From assembly GCA_036504595.1 (NCBI GenBank), contig DASXUX010000009.1:1-34582 (forward strand): 34,582 bases of DNA, written 5' to 3'. Below are positions 26,175 through 33,728 of this stretch, piece after piece. The position numbers and the translations under genes are program-made. The stretch comes from DASXUX01 sp036504595 (lineage in GTDB: Bacteria > Planctomycetota > SZUA-567 > H5-PLA8). The notes under the pieces were generated by a model. The model was given only the letters and a program-made list of their open reading frames with translations. It ran no database searches and was not told the origin of the DNA. The stretch's first letter is position 1; every line of letters begins with the position of its first letter.

Positions 26175-28097
26175 ATGGCTCGTTCAGATGTATACTGGCA
26201 CTTTCCGCGAACACTGCTGGTTGTGGCCTTGATCACAGCCGCGTTATACTTCGCGCAAACCGTATTTGTGCCGCTCGTGTTGGCTGCGTTGTTCAGTTTC
26301 GTGCTCTCGCCCCTCGTCACACGATTGGAGCGACGGGGCGTGCAACGAACTGCCGCCGTTCTTCTCGTTACTGCGCTGGCACTGGTGAGTTGCGGGCTCA
26401 TGGGCTGGATGGCCACCAACCAGGTTGTTGACCTTGCCGAAAAGCTGCCGAGCTATAAGAAGAACGTGGAACTCAAGTTTCAGGCGCTCCACGGTCCGAC
26501 CGGCACAGCCTTAGGCAGGGCCTTCAAAGTACTGAACGACCTCGGGCAACAATCCGTAATGGATTCGTGGCCGGAAATACCATTGCCTATTGATTTGGAT
26601 TCCGGACAAGGTGTCGCCCCGCTCGACGAGCGGGCGAAGGCAGTCGAGTTTTCTCCGCCGCCGGCGGTGGCGGGCACCCCAATCGCAAGCAAGGGTTTCA
26701 GCGCGCTCGATTTCCTGCGCAACGTGATTGCGCCGCTTTTTTCGCCGTTGGGCAAAGTGTTAATTGTCGTTGTTCTAGTGGTCTTCATGTTGATTGAGCG
26801 TGAGGAACTGCGCGATCGGCTCATTCGTCTCGCCGGCATTACGCACATGAACGTTACGACTCAAGCGCTGGATGATGCGGCGGAGCGTGTCAGCAGGTAT
26901 CTGTTGATGCAACTGGCGATCAACGCGGTGTTCGGAACCGGAGTGGCCATTGGGCTCTACTTCATTGGAGTCCCCAACGCATTGATGTGGGGACTGCTGG
27001 CCACCGTGCTGAGATTCCTGCCGTACCTGGGGTTCTGGATCGCCGCGGTCATTCCGTTTCTTCTCGCACTGGCCGCACCCACCTGGTTTCAACCGGCGGC
27101 GACTCTCTGTCTATTCGCCGGCCTTGAATTGCTGGCGAATAATCTGGAACCTAGGCTCTATGGTTCCAGTACCGGATTATCTTCCGTCGCGGTGCTCGGA
27201 TCTGCCCTGTTTTGGGCTTGGTTGTGGGGGGTGACCGGCTTGCTCTTGTCGACGCCGTTAACCGTCGTGCTTGTCGTCGTTGGGAAGTACGTTTCAGAGC
27301 TGCAGTTCCTACAGGTGATTCTGGGCGGTGGACAGGTGCTGGAACCCCACGTGCGCCTCTATCAGCGCACGCTTAACACTGATGTTGACGAGGCAGGAGA
27401 TCTGTTCGAAGAATTCGCGCAGGGAAAATCGCTCGCCGAGGCATACGACACCTTGGCGTTGCCGGCGTTGGTGCTGGCCGAACTGGACTTCCGCATGGAT
27501 CGCATTGATGAAACGCGCCGGAAGCTAGTACACGACAATATGTCTGAACTGGTTCAGAGACTAGGTGAGCAAAGGTTGCGGGCCCAGAAGGCGGCGCTTT
27601 TGCTCGACGCCCAGCCGATTATGCAAGCCGAAGCCGTGCGTTTGGCGAGTATCCCGGCGATCTGCTTTCCAGCGCGCGATGAGGCCGACGAGATCGCCGG
27701 CACCATGTTGGCGCAGATCGTCCAAGAGGCCGGTGCTTCAATGCAAATGGCTTCGATTGACAGCTTGGCCGGTGAGATGATGGAAACGATCGAGCGCGAA
27801 AACATCGAAGTGATCTGCATTTCCTCCGTGCCGTCGTCAGGCCTGCGGCATGCCCGGTATTTGTGCAAGCGCATCCGCGCGAAGTATCCGAACCTGAACA
27901 TGGTGATTGTGCTTTGGTGCAGCAAACTGACTCAGGACAAAGCGCGCCGACTCATGGATTGCGGTGAGAACGACACCATCACTGTGACGGCCGCGGAAGC
28001 TGCCACGCACATTTTACGCTTGGTCAACAGTGGCTCACTGCGCAAACAAGCCAGGCGTACGACAGAGAGTCAGTGCCCGCAACCGGTCCCCGCTTGA
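26175..28097 (+). CDS. AI-2E family permease with extra C-terminal domain
   Basis: A 640-residue membrane protein. Residues ~10-370 match the AI-2E transporter family (PF01594): paired N-terminal helices (LLVVALITAALYFAQTVFVPLVLAALFSFVLSP), a periplasmic loop region, and a helical core with LMWGLLATVLRFLPYLG and ELLANNLEPRLYGSSTGLS. Family members export small molecules or exchange ions; the substrate is not predictable. Residues ~375-480 are helical and soluble. Residues ~488-620 look like a Rossmann-type alpha/beta domain (IPAICFPARDEADEIAGTML, EVICISSVPSSGLRHARYLC, LNMVIVLWCSK) resembling B12-binding or receiver folds, but without the DxHxxG cobalamin motif. GAGG precedes ATG 26175; two codons upstream is an alternative GTG. 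Typical members are ~350-400 residues, so the tail is an unusual fusion. Confidence 0.88.
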   Translation: MARSDVYWHFPRTLLVVALITAALYFAQTVFVPLVLAALFSFVLSPLVTRLERRGVQRTAAVLLVTALALVSCGLMGWMATNQVVDLAEKLPSYKKNVELKFQALHGPTGTALGRAFKVLNDLGQQSVMDSWPEIPLPIDLDSGQGVAPLDERAKAVEFSPPPAVAGTPIASKGFSALDFLRNVIAPLFSPLGKVLIVVVLVVFMLIEREELRDRLIRLAGITHMNVTTQALDDAAERVSRYLLMQLAINAVFGTGVAIGLYFIGVPNALMWGLLATVLRFLPYLGFWIAAVIPFLLALAAPTWFQPAATLCLFAGLELLANNLEPRLYGSSTGLSSVAVLGSALFWAWLWGVTGLLLSTPLTVVLVVVGKYVSELQFLQVILGGGQVLEPHVRLYQRTLNTDVDEAGDLFEEFAQGKSLAEAYDTLALPALVLAELDFRMDRIDETRRKLVHDNMSELVQRLGEQRLRAQKAALLLDAQPIMQAEAVRLASIPAICFPARDEADEIAGTMLAQIVQEAGASMQMASIDSLAGEMMETIERENIEVICISSVPSSGLRHARYLCKRIRAKYPNLNMVIVLWCSKLTQDKARRLMDCGENDTITVTAAEAATHILRLVNSGSLRKQARRTTESQCPQPVPA

Positions 28098-28133
28098 GTA
28101 ACCCGGCTGCAGATGCAGTGAAAGGAGATTGCC

Positions 28134-28571
28134 ATGATCAATGCAGAGACAATTGAAGAAAACGTAGCGGTTGACAGCATGACGGAACACTCGAGGAGTT
28201 TCTCCGGCCACTTGGCGGACGCGTGGGATCACGCCGTCGAGGCTACAGACGCACAGTTCGCCCTTTACCTATTGAAGGCGACGCGCGTGATCGTCATGAC
28301 AATGTTCTGCGGGATCACCTTCGTTGCGCTGAGCGCCCTCGCTGGGTACGGATTCTGGCTGCTGGACGGATGCTTCGCGTACGCCCTAAGCCATCCATCC
28401 CTGCCGGTCTGGTTGGCGCCGCTGATTCGCGGAAGCATGTACCTGGGCGCGCCCCTCGCAGTGTCGTTGTACATCTGGAACACCATGGTTGGGTTTGACG
28501 CGGAGTCGGGTGGGAGAGCGACCGTTGCAAAGCCGACTCCAGAGGCAGGAGAGCACCATGCTACGCTATAA
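28134..28571 (+). CDS. Small membrane protein, two to three helices
   Basis: A 145-residue protein with a polar N-terminus (~1-45), then hydrophobic stretches at ~52-80 (VIVMTMFCGITFVALSALAGYGFWLL) and ~92-120 (SLPVWLAPLIRGSMYLGAPLAVSLYIW), and a polar tail. The layout resembles small phage-holin-superfamily membrane proteins, but no signature is seen. AAAGGAG lies directly before ATG 28134. Its last 14 bases overlap the start of the next gene, so the two are coupled, and only 36 bp separate it from the AI-2E permease stop. An accessory role to the permease is plausible but unproven. Confidence 0.75.
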   Translation: MINAETIEENVAVDSMTEHSRSFSGHLADAWDHAVEATDAQFALYLLKATRVIVMTMFCGITFVALSALAGYGFWLLDGCFAYALSHPSLPVWLAPLIRGSMYLGAPLAVSLYIWNTMVGFDAESGGRATVAKPTPEAGEHHATL

Positions 28572-29130
28572 TGAACGACTCGCACTTGAGCTTACCCGCC
28601 GCGATGCCGCATTGGCGCGCATGCATGCCAGTGTGGGCGCGGCCATTGCTGTTTCACAGGCTAAGCTCGATCACACCGCAAATGACATCAGCGCTTTCGT
28701 GAGCCAGAAGATTGAGCACACCCGGGACGCCGTCGGCGCTCAGATTGATCACGCCCAGGAAGCGTATAGCCGCGAGTTGGAGCAGACCAAGACCACCATT
28801 GGCGCGGCAATCAACCGTGTGGAGAGCGGTCTCAATCCCGCGAACATCGTGCGGGCGCATCCATGGGGGACGACCCTCGGCGCGCTAGTGGGAGCCGCTC
28901 TTCTGGCGCCGCTGTTTAAGATGCTCGTGGTTCCCCCGGCACCCGCAGCAGATCCAGTGAATGCGCCGTCTGCAAATGCAACTTCTTCGACAAGCAACGG
29001 CACGCATCGTTCGTTATGGAAGCCGCTCACGGACGCGCTTCTGGCTAGTGTGCCATCGCTCGTCGCTGCGCTGTTTCAACGCATCACGCAGACGGCCAAG
29101 ACTGACCACTTTCCAGAGTCGCCTAAATGA
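28558..29130 (+). CDS. DUF883-like helical membrane-anchored protein
   Basis: A 190-residue protein. Residues ~1-95 are one long amphipathic helix with an apolipoprotein-like repeat of ~11 residues (SQAKLDHTANDISAFVSQKIEHTRDAVGAQIDH). A membrane helix follows at ~105-122 (WGTTLGALVGAALLAPLF), with the Pro-Trp-Gly lead seen in DUF883/DUF3618-type anchors, then a disordered segment and a short C-terminal helix. ATG 28558 follows AGGAGAG; earlier in-frame codons lie inside the preceding gene without a ribosome-binding site. It overlaps the previous gene by 14 bp and overlaps the convergent c-di-GMP gene by 8 bp at the 3' end. It is a second tail-anchor-type protein in the same cluster as 25838-26113. 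Confidence 0.78.
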   Translation: MLRYNERLALELTRRDAALARMHASVGAAIAVSQAKLDHTANDISAFVSQKIEHTRDAVGAQIDHAQEAYSRELEQTKTTIGAAINRVESGLNPANIVRAHPWGTTLGALVGAALLAPLFKMLVVPPAPAADPVNAPSANATSSTSNGTHRSLWKPLTDALLASVPSLVAALFQRITQTAKTDHFPESPK

Positions 29131-31051
29131 TTGACGTTGCTGCGCCGACTGTGCAGCTACGCCATCTCATGCCCATCAGCTTTTCCACCGCCACCGGTTC
29201 AGCCGGTTTGGAGAACAGGTAGCCTTGTGCGCAATCGCAGCGCAGGGCGAGCAGTTCAGCCAATTGCTGTTCGGTTTCAACTCCCTCAGCCACGACGCGC
29301 ATGTTCAGGTTGTGGGCCAACGCCATGATGGCTTTCACGATGCCGCCTGTCCTGCTTTCCTGTGGTTTCAGGCCGCTGATGAACGAGCGGTCGATTTTGA
29401 CTACGTCCAACGGGAAGCGGTGCAGGTAACTGAGCGATGAATAGCCTGTGCCAAAATCGTCCAGGCATAACTTGACGCCCAGGTTTTTGAGCTGCGAGAG
29501 GACAGCCCCCGTGGCCTCTGAATTCTCCATCAGAACGCTTTCGGTTACCTCGATCTTCAGCCCTGAACCGGGTAGTCCTGTCTCCTTTAGTATCGTCGCG
29601 ATCTCCGGTACCAGGCTGACCTGCGAAAATGTCCTCGAAGAGACGTTGACGTTTACGCTGGCGCTGGCCATGCCAGGGTAACGACGGCGCCAATCCTCCA
29701 TCTGCCTGCACGCTTCGCGCAGAACCCAGAACGTAATGGGGATGATCAAACCTGTCTCTTCTGCCAACGGGATGAAGTCATCCGGGTTAATGCGCCCGGA
29801 AGCCGGGTGATCCCAGCGGATCAGCGCTTCGAAGCCGGAAAGCTCACCGCTCTGCAGCGATACAATGGGTTGGTAGTGCAGCACGAACTCCTTGGCCGCC
29901 AGCGCCCGGTCGAGCCTGCATTTTTCTGCCGAGTCGGGGCCGAGCGAACGTACAGCGCGATGCAGGCCGCTTTCGAGGCTCTGCAGTTTGATGGCCTGCG
30001 TGTGCATGCCCGACTGGTAGAACTCTTGGCGACCTCGTCCCATGGACTTGGCACGATACATGGCAATGTCCGCATTGCGCAACAGGTGCTCGGAATCCGG
30101 CGTATCATGCGAACCCAGCGCGATCCCGATGCTGACCGTGACAAAGAATTCGTTCTGGAGCACAAGAACCGTCCGGCTAAGCTCCCGATGGATGCGTTCC
30201 GCGAGGGCGCTTGCGCCTGCCAGACCGTTGACGTCCTCCATGAGCACGCAAAACTCATCGCAGCCAAAACGCGCCAGCGTGTCGCACGGACGGATGCACG
30301 TCTGCAGGCGCTTGGCAAACGCCGCCAGCAACTGGTCGCCCACACTGTGACCCAGGCTATCGTTGACCACCTTGAAGCGGTCCAGGTCCATGAACAGCAC
30401 AGCGATGCTGTCGTGCTGTCGTCGCTGCAGGCGGTTGAGCGCGCATTTAAGTCGTTCCATAAACAGCGGGCGATTGGGCAAACCAGTCAATGGGTCGTGG
30501 AATACGTCGTGGATCAGTTTTAGTTCCACCGTTTTGCGATTCGTGATGTCGTTCTGAGTGCCCACGAGGCGAATGGCGCGACCGTCACTGTCGCGAACTG
30601 CCTGGCCGCAACAGAGCAGCCATCTCGTTTCGCCATGCTTGTTCAGGACGCGATACTCGCAATGAATGTCGGCTTTGTTTCCTACGAGGTGGTGCCGGAT
30701 ATCCGTTTTAAGCCCGTCAATGTCGCGAGGATCAACCAACTGAAACCAGCTATCCTCATCGCTGCCGATCTCGTGCTCCTCGAACCCAAGCATGGACTTC
30801 CATTGTGGAGAAAAGAAGATATCACCGGTTCTCAGATTCCAGTCCCATAAGCCCTCATTTCCCGCTCGGGCAGCCAGAGCGTAGCGCTCTTCGGTCACCC
30901 GGAATTGCCGCTCAGACTCGATCCGTGCCACCAATTCCGCCCCTTGGAATGCGTTGGCGCGCAAGAGTTCCGTAATACGTGTTTTGAGACCAGACTCGCC
31001 CGCCGGAACGTCGGTACGCGCTCTCAGCGTCAGTTCGTGGATAGCGTTCAT
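29123..31051 (-). CDS. PAS-GGDEF-EAL c-di-GMP signalling protein
   Basis: A 642-residue cytoplasmic protein with no membrane helix. A PAS domain with PAC motif spans ~50-170. A GGDEF domain (~180-340) has MDLDRFKVVNDSLGH intact, but the active loop reads RFGCDEF, with Cys replacing the second Gly. The inhibitory RxxD site (RPCD) sits exactly five residues before it. The EAL domain (~385-635) keeps its key motifs: GFEALIRW, LDDFGTGYSSL, VKIDRSF and AEGVETEQQ. By these residues the protein most likely hydrolyses c-di-GMP, with a degenerate GGDEF that may bind nucleotide and regulate. AGGAGT precedes ATG 31051; 40 in-frame codons upstream look non-coding. The stop overlaps the convergent gene by 8 bp. 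Confidence 0.92.
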   Translation of the reverse strand: MNAIHELTLRARTDVPAGESGLKTRITELLRANAFQGAELVARIESERQFRVTEERYALAARAGNEGLWDWNLRTGDIFFSPQWKSMLGFEEHEIGSDEDSWFQLVDPRDIDGLKTDIRHHLVGNKADIHCEYRVLNKHGETRWLLCCGQAVRDSDGRAIRLVGTQNDITNRKTVELKLIHDVFHDPLTGLPNRPLFMERLKCALNRLQRRQHDSIAVLFMDLDRFKVVNDSLGHSVGDQLLAAFAKRLQTCIRPCDTLARFGCDEFCVLMEDVNGLAGASALAERIHRELSRTVLVLQNEFFVTVSIGIALGSHDTPDSEHLLRNADIAMYRAKSMGRGRQEFYQSGMHTQAIKLQSLESGLHRAVRSLGPDSAEKCRLDRALAAKEFVLHYQPIVSLQSGELSGFEALIRWDHPASGRINPDDFIPLAEETGLIIPITFWVLREACRQMEDWRRRYPGMASASVNVNVSSRTFSQVSLVPEIATILKETGLPGSGLKIEVTESVLMENSEATGAVLSQLKNLGVKLCLDDFGTGYSSLSYLHRFPLDVVKIDRSFISGLKPQESRTGGIVKAIMALAHNLNMRVVAEGVETEQQLAELLALRCDCAQGYLFSKPAEPVAVEKLMGMRWRSCTVGAATSII

Positions 31052-31578
31052 TCGCACTCCTAACAGTATGCATTGGAGCATTTGGGAAAAGGTGGCAGCG
31101 ACCTGCGGGGTATAGGGACTGCAAAGCTGATGCCATCTGCCAACGTATGCAAGCGTTCGGGGAACCTGCACCCTGTTTGCGGTGTGCGAAGCGCCGCCTC
31201 TCGCTCGCTTGACGGTGGACTATCGGTATTCGGCTAGACATCACTCATTATCGTACGGTCTGGATCTACGATCTAGGAAGGCCTGGCACGCTCTCGCCAG
31301 GCTTCGGTTCCATCTCGAAAGACATCTTCCGCAGCCTCAGCACTTGGCAGCCTGTCTGGTTGGCGTGCGTGAGTGCATCGTACCGATGCTGGCGGGTGGG
31401 CTTCATTTACTAGCGCAAATGGCTAATAGACAGCGCCTGCGGACTTTTTAATCCGTAGGCGCAAGGGTAAGAAGACTGCGGGGATTCGGGTTCAGACCAG
31501 ACTGAAGGACTCAGAGCGGTCTTTATCTGGTAGGAGCACTTTGTTCAGAGCAAGCTTTTGTGTTTCGGCGACGAACGG
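31052..31578. other. Intergenic region, 527 bp, carrying repeat copy B and the 28-nt motif
   Basis: It separates two minus-strand genes. It holds the 28-nt motif at 31229-31256 on the plus strand, a CCTGGC/GCCAGG hairpin near 31283-31302, and copy B of the 137-bp repeat at 31421-31557. No protein-coding frame is supported. The promoter of the c-di-GMP gene must lie in the left part. Confidence 0.5.
31421..31557. repeat. 137-bp structured repeat, copy B (possible non-coding RNA)
   Basis: It pairs with copy A at 18045-18181. The first hairpin is an 11-bp stem (31433-31443 with 31452-31462, one G-T pair) around the 8-nt loop CTTTTTAA. Between copies one stem pair changes A-T to G-T and another changes from C·A mismatch to C-G. 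The second hairpin TTCAG/CTGAA is identical. ACCAGA can also pair with TCTGGT further on in this copy. As for copy A, the nearest right-hand feature is the 3' end of a minus-strand gene (31579), and the next minus-strand start lies ~370 bp to the left (~330 bp for copy A). Confidence 0.75.
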
Positions 31579-32076
31579 TCACTTAGATCTGACGATGACC
31601 CGGACATTTGGCCGTGGAGAGGGTGGTTCGGCGCCTGTAATCTCCCCTTCCATGTACTGCATGATTTGCTCGATGACGTCCGCGTTCAAGCGGACGCGAA
31701 TCTGCTCTGGAAAGGCATACCCTTTGTCAATGAACGTGACTAGATAGAGGCATGCTTGTGTGAGAATTTCTGAATCTCCGCGTGTGATCGCTTCTTCGTT
31801 GCTGGCGGCCCAATCGAGCATCAAGGAGCGCAATGCACTGTCTTCGTTCAGGACGCTGTTGTCGGCGATCCGCTGTGCCACGCGCTCTTTGAGCTTCCGG
31901 TTCAGCGTCTTGATCGTCTCAGGTGAACTGCACGCTGTAAGGTAGCGGCCGGCCACGCCCCGCAGTTGCTTCCATGGCACCTCATCCTCCCCAGCAGCCA
32001 AAATCGCGGGTAACAGAATCGTCACGAGCAGAAGCGGTGTCATCAAGAGTGGTAGTGGTGAACTGTATGTGCACAC
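31579..32076 (-). CDS. Secreted hypothetical protein
   Basis: A 165-residue protein with a signal peptide (PLPLLMTPLLLVTILLPAILAAG, cleavage near 28). The mature part is mostly helical: VPWKQLRGVAGRYLTACSS, a charged helix TLNRKLKERVAQRIAD, ALRSLMLDWAASNEEAITRG, and ACLYLVTFIDKGYAFPEQIRVRLNADVIEQIMQYM. The tail is Pro/Arg-rich. GGAG lies 9 nt before GTG 32076; ATG 32043, eleven codons in, has no ribosome-binding site but would still leave a signal peptide. No family is recognised. It is probably periplasmic. Confidence 0.7.
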   Translation of the reverse strand: MCTYSSPLPLLMTPLLLVTILLPAILAAGEDEVPWKQLRGVAGRYLTACSSPETIKTLNRKLKERVAQRIADNSVLNEDSALRSLMLDWAASNEEAITRGDSEILTQACLYLVTFIDKGYAFPEQIRVRLNADVIEQIMQYMEGEITGAEPPSPRPNVRVIVRSK

Positions 32077-32149
32077 GATTTGAGTCTCCAGGTTGAGCGG
32101 TAACTAGTCTTCAGACGCGATGAATATAGCAATCCAAAAGCCAATTTAC

Positions 32150-32299
32150 TCACGCGGGACTCCGACCGGAAATAACACGGACCAACACAACGACGATCGC
32201 GACAACTATCAAGAGGTGGATGAATCCACCGAACGTAGCCGACGTTACCATCCCCAGCAGCCACAATATTAACAGGACCATCGCCAAGGTCATCAACAT
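32150..32299 (-). CDS. lmo0937-family membrane micro-protein
   Basis: A 49-residue protein with two membrane helices: MLMTLAMVLLILWLLGMVTS, a short FGGFIH turn, and LLIVVAIVVVLVRVISGR. The 'LWLLG.VTS...GGFIH.LLV.A' pattern and ~50-residue length match lmo0937-family proteins, present in many environmental bacteria and Listeria. AAGGAGGATTCC immediately precedes ATG 32299, which fixes the start; an upstream extension in the same frame is implausible. The role is unknown; like the DUF3309 protein at 4091 it is a stress-associated membrane peptide by context. Confidence 0.9.
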   Translation of the reverse strand: MLMTLAMVLLILWLLGMVTSATFGGFIHLLIVVAIVVVLVRVISGRSPA

Positions 32300-32458
32300 G
32301 GAATCCTCCTTCTTTGCTGAATCTAGTCCCGAGCCGTAATTTCTGAGCACAGAAACTACCAGCGCGGGATCGCGACATCTTTTCAATCCACAAGCTACAG
32401 TGCAATACATGGGCCGGAACTGCAATGCATGTTTGCGCAGGACGAGCTCCGGCGAACG

Positions 32459-33043
32459 TTAAGTGTGTTTTTGTTTGTATGCCCGCGCCCACACGCGGAA
32501 CTTCTGACTCGACAGCGCACGAATCTTCTTAGGTAACCGCAACAGGGCAAGAGACTGGCTCGGGAAGATGAATACGAGAACTCCGGCGGCGATCATCGCG
32601 GCTTCGATAGCCAGCACCTTCACGCCCACGCGCTCGTAATCGTCCGTGCCGAAGCAGCCGCATTCTATGTCAATGCCGCGCGCCAACGCCAAGACCACGG
32701 CTCCGCCGAAGCCCAGAAACATTAGCACCGTCACCGCCGCCGAATACCGCAACCACAGGCCGCAGATCAGCATCAATCCGATCACAATTTCTGCCCAAGG
32801 AAGCGTCAGCGCGACAATCCAGTTGCCTGACCGCGGCAAAATGTCGAAGTTGGCGACCGCTTCTGCGAACACCGCGGTGTTGGGCACCTTGACGACCCCC
32901 GCGTAAATCAGCACGGCTCCCAACGCCAATCGCGTCAACAGCATAACAATGCGTAGCACCCGCGCGCCTAATCGTTGATCTGACGTAGCAGCAACCACAA
33001 ATGGCGCGACAGTATGACGGATCAGACGATTTACAGGCTTCAC
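32459..33043 (-). CDS. DoxX/MauE-type membrane protein
   Basis: A 194-residue integral membrane protein with four helices at roughly 35-55, 75-100, 105-130 and 140-165. The first contains LTRLALGAVLIYAGVVKVPN and the third LRYSAAVTVLMFLGFGGAVV. The loop IECGCFGTDD carries the CGCFG motif typical of MauE/DoxX-like proteins, a family linked to quinone-dependent thiol chemistry and to disulfide formation beside DsbD-like or vitamin K epoxide reductase-like partners. A Lys/Arg-rich tail follows. GTG 33043 is chosen because AAGGAG lies 8 nt upstream; a longer start at 33076 has no such site. Four direct repeats lie upstream (33099-33220). A redox role is inferred from the family. Confidence 0.82.
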   Translation of the reverse strand: MKPVNRLIRHTVAPFVVAATSDQRLGARVLRIVMLLTRLALGAVLIYAGVVKVPNTAVFAEAVANFDILPRSGNWIVALTLPWAEIVIGLMLICGLWLRYSAAVTVLMFLGFGGAVVLALARGIDIECGCFGTDDYERVGVKVLAIEAAMIAAGVLVFIFPSQSLALLRLPKKIRALSSQKFRVWARAYKQKHT

Positions 33044-33476
33044 GATACAAACTCCTTCTGCGTCACAGTGATCCATTGGGCCAGCCTCCATCGTTGCACC
33101 GATACTAAATGTCCTGCAGAGGCGTCTCGGCGCGTTAACACATTTGTCGTGCCAGGATCTGCAATCTGTCCGACACTACTTGTCCTGCCGTAGCACGGGA
33201 CCAAACCGAACAGAGATGTCTGAGGGCAACCCGCCACGTTCCGCTTCGTCCGAAAATCGGTGGCTGCCAGTTGAAAATCGCAAGGTTCCATTTCACTCTC
33301 AATTACCCACAAGTCAGCAAGGGAACCGAATCGGAATCGCGAGCAACCCTCATGGACCGCTCCTTGGTTGGCAGGGTGCAGATGCTCCCTGGCCTAACGC
33401 TTGCTGCCCATCTGCTGACGTGTGTCGAAGTGGGCCGTTCAAAAGGGCCGGATGTACAGGCATGGAGGTAAGGACG
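33044..33476. other. Divergent intergenic region, 433 bp
   Basis: It lies between the DoxX/MauE gene (leftward) and the small gene at 33477 (rightward). Its left half holds the four-repeat array. The right half, 33221-33476, shows no recognised feature except GGAGG and TAAGGA just before the next start. No gene is supported. Confidence 0.5.
33099..33220. promoter_or_regulatory. Four imperfect direct repeats at 35-36 bp spacing (possible operator array)
   Basis: The TGTC core occurs at 33110, 33145, 33181 and 33217, so steps are 35, 36 and 36 bp. Units 1 and 3 are the best: CCGATACTAAATGTCCTGC (33099) and CCGACACTACTTGTCCTGC (33170), 16 of 19 identical. Unit 2 (ATTTGTCGTGCC) keeps the right half and unit 4 (CCGA....AGATGTC, 33206) the left half. 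They sit 56 bp upstream of the DoxX/MauE start. Direct, evenly spaced sites suggest cooperative binding by a regulator, which is not identified. Confidence 0.5.
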
Positions 33477-33728
33477 ATGTTCTGGGAGAACGACACTACC
33501 TTTTCAGGCAACGTTGCGGCGATCGCCGCCGACCTCGTCCACCAAGGCCGCACCTCCGACGCCGTGGACGTCGTGTATGAAGCTCTGGCGCGCGTGGGTT
33601 ATCCATACCGGGCTATGGCCGAAGTCGCCGTCAAGAAGTTCAGCTCCCGCAAAATGGCTGCAGTCGCAGACTCTTCATTCGCAACGGTTGCAGAGATCTC
33701 GCTGACGTATCGGATCGCCGCCGCCTGA
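33477..33728 (+). CDS. Small hypothetical protein, mostly helical
   Basis: An 83-residue soluble protein starting MFWENDTTFSGNVAAIAADL. A helix-turn pattern follows: VHQGRTSDAVDVVYEALARVGYPYRAMAEVAVKKF, then a Ser/Ala-rich end. No signal peptide or membrane helix is seen. GGAGG and TAAGGA lie directly before ATG 33477, which fixes the start; the frame continues far upstream but without a start context. The helical pairs resemble one TPR-like hairpin, but too little sequence is available to claim a repeat fold. The closest neighbour is the divergent DoxX/MauE gene. Function unknown. Confidence 0.65.
   Translation: MFWENDTTFSGNVAAIAADLVHQGRTSDAVDVVYEALARVGYPYRAMAEVAVKKFSSRKMAAVADSSFATVAEISLTYRIAAA

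Noticed and set aside
31433..31462. tRNA-Lys-like anticodon arm in repeat copy B (GCGGA, loop with TTTT, TCCGT)
   Set aside because: The loop has 8 bases rather than 7, no acceptor stem, D-arm or T-arm pairs are found around it, and copy A changes the loop. The resemblance is local.
33099..33220. Short CRISPR array
   Set aside because: Only four degenerate units of ~19 bp with ~17-bp gaps, two of them half-conserved, and no cas gene in the window.
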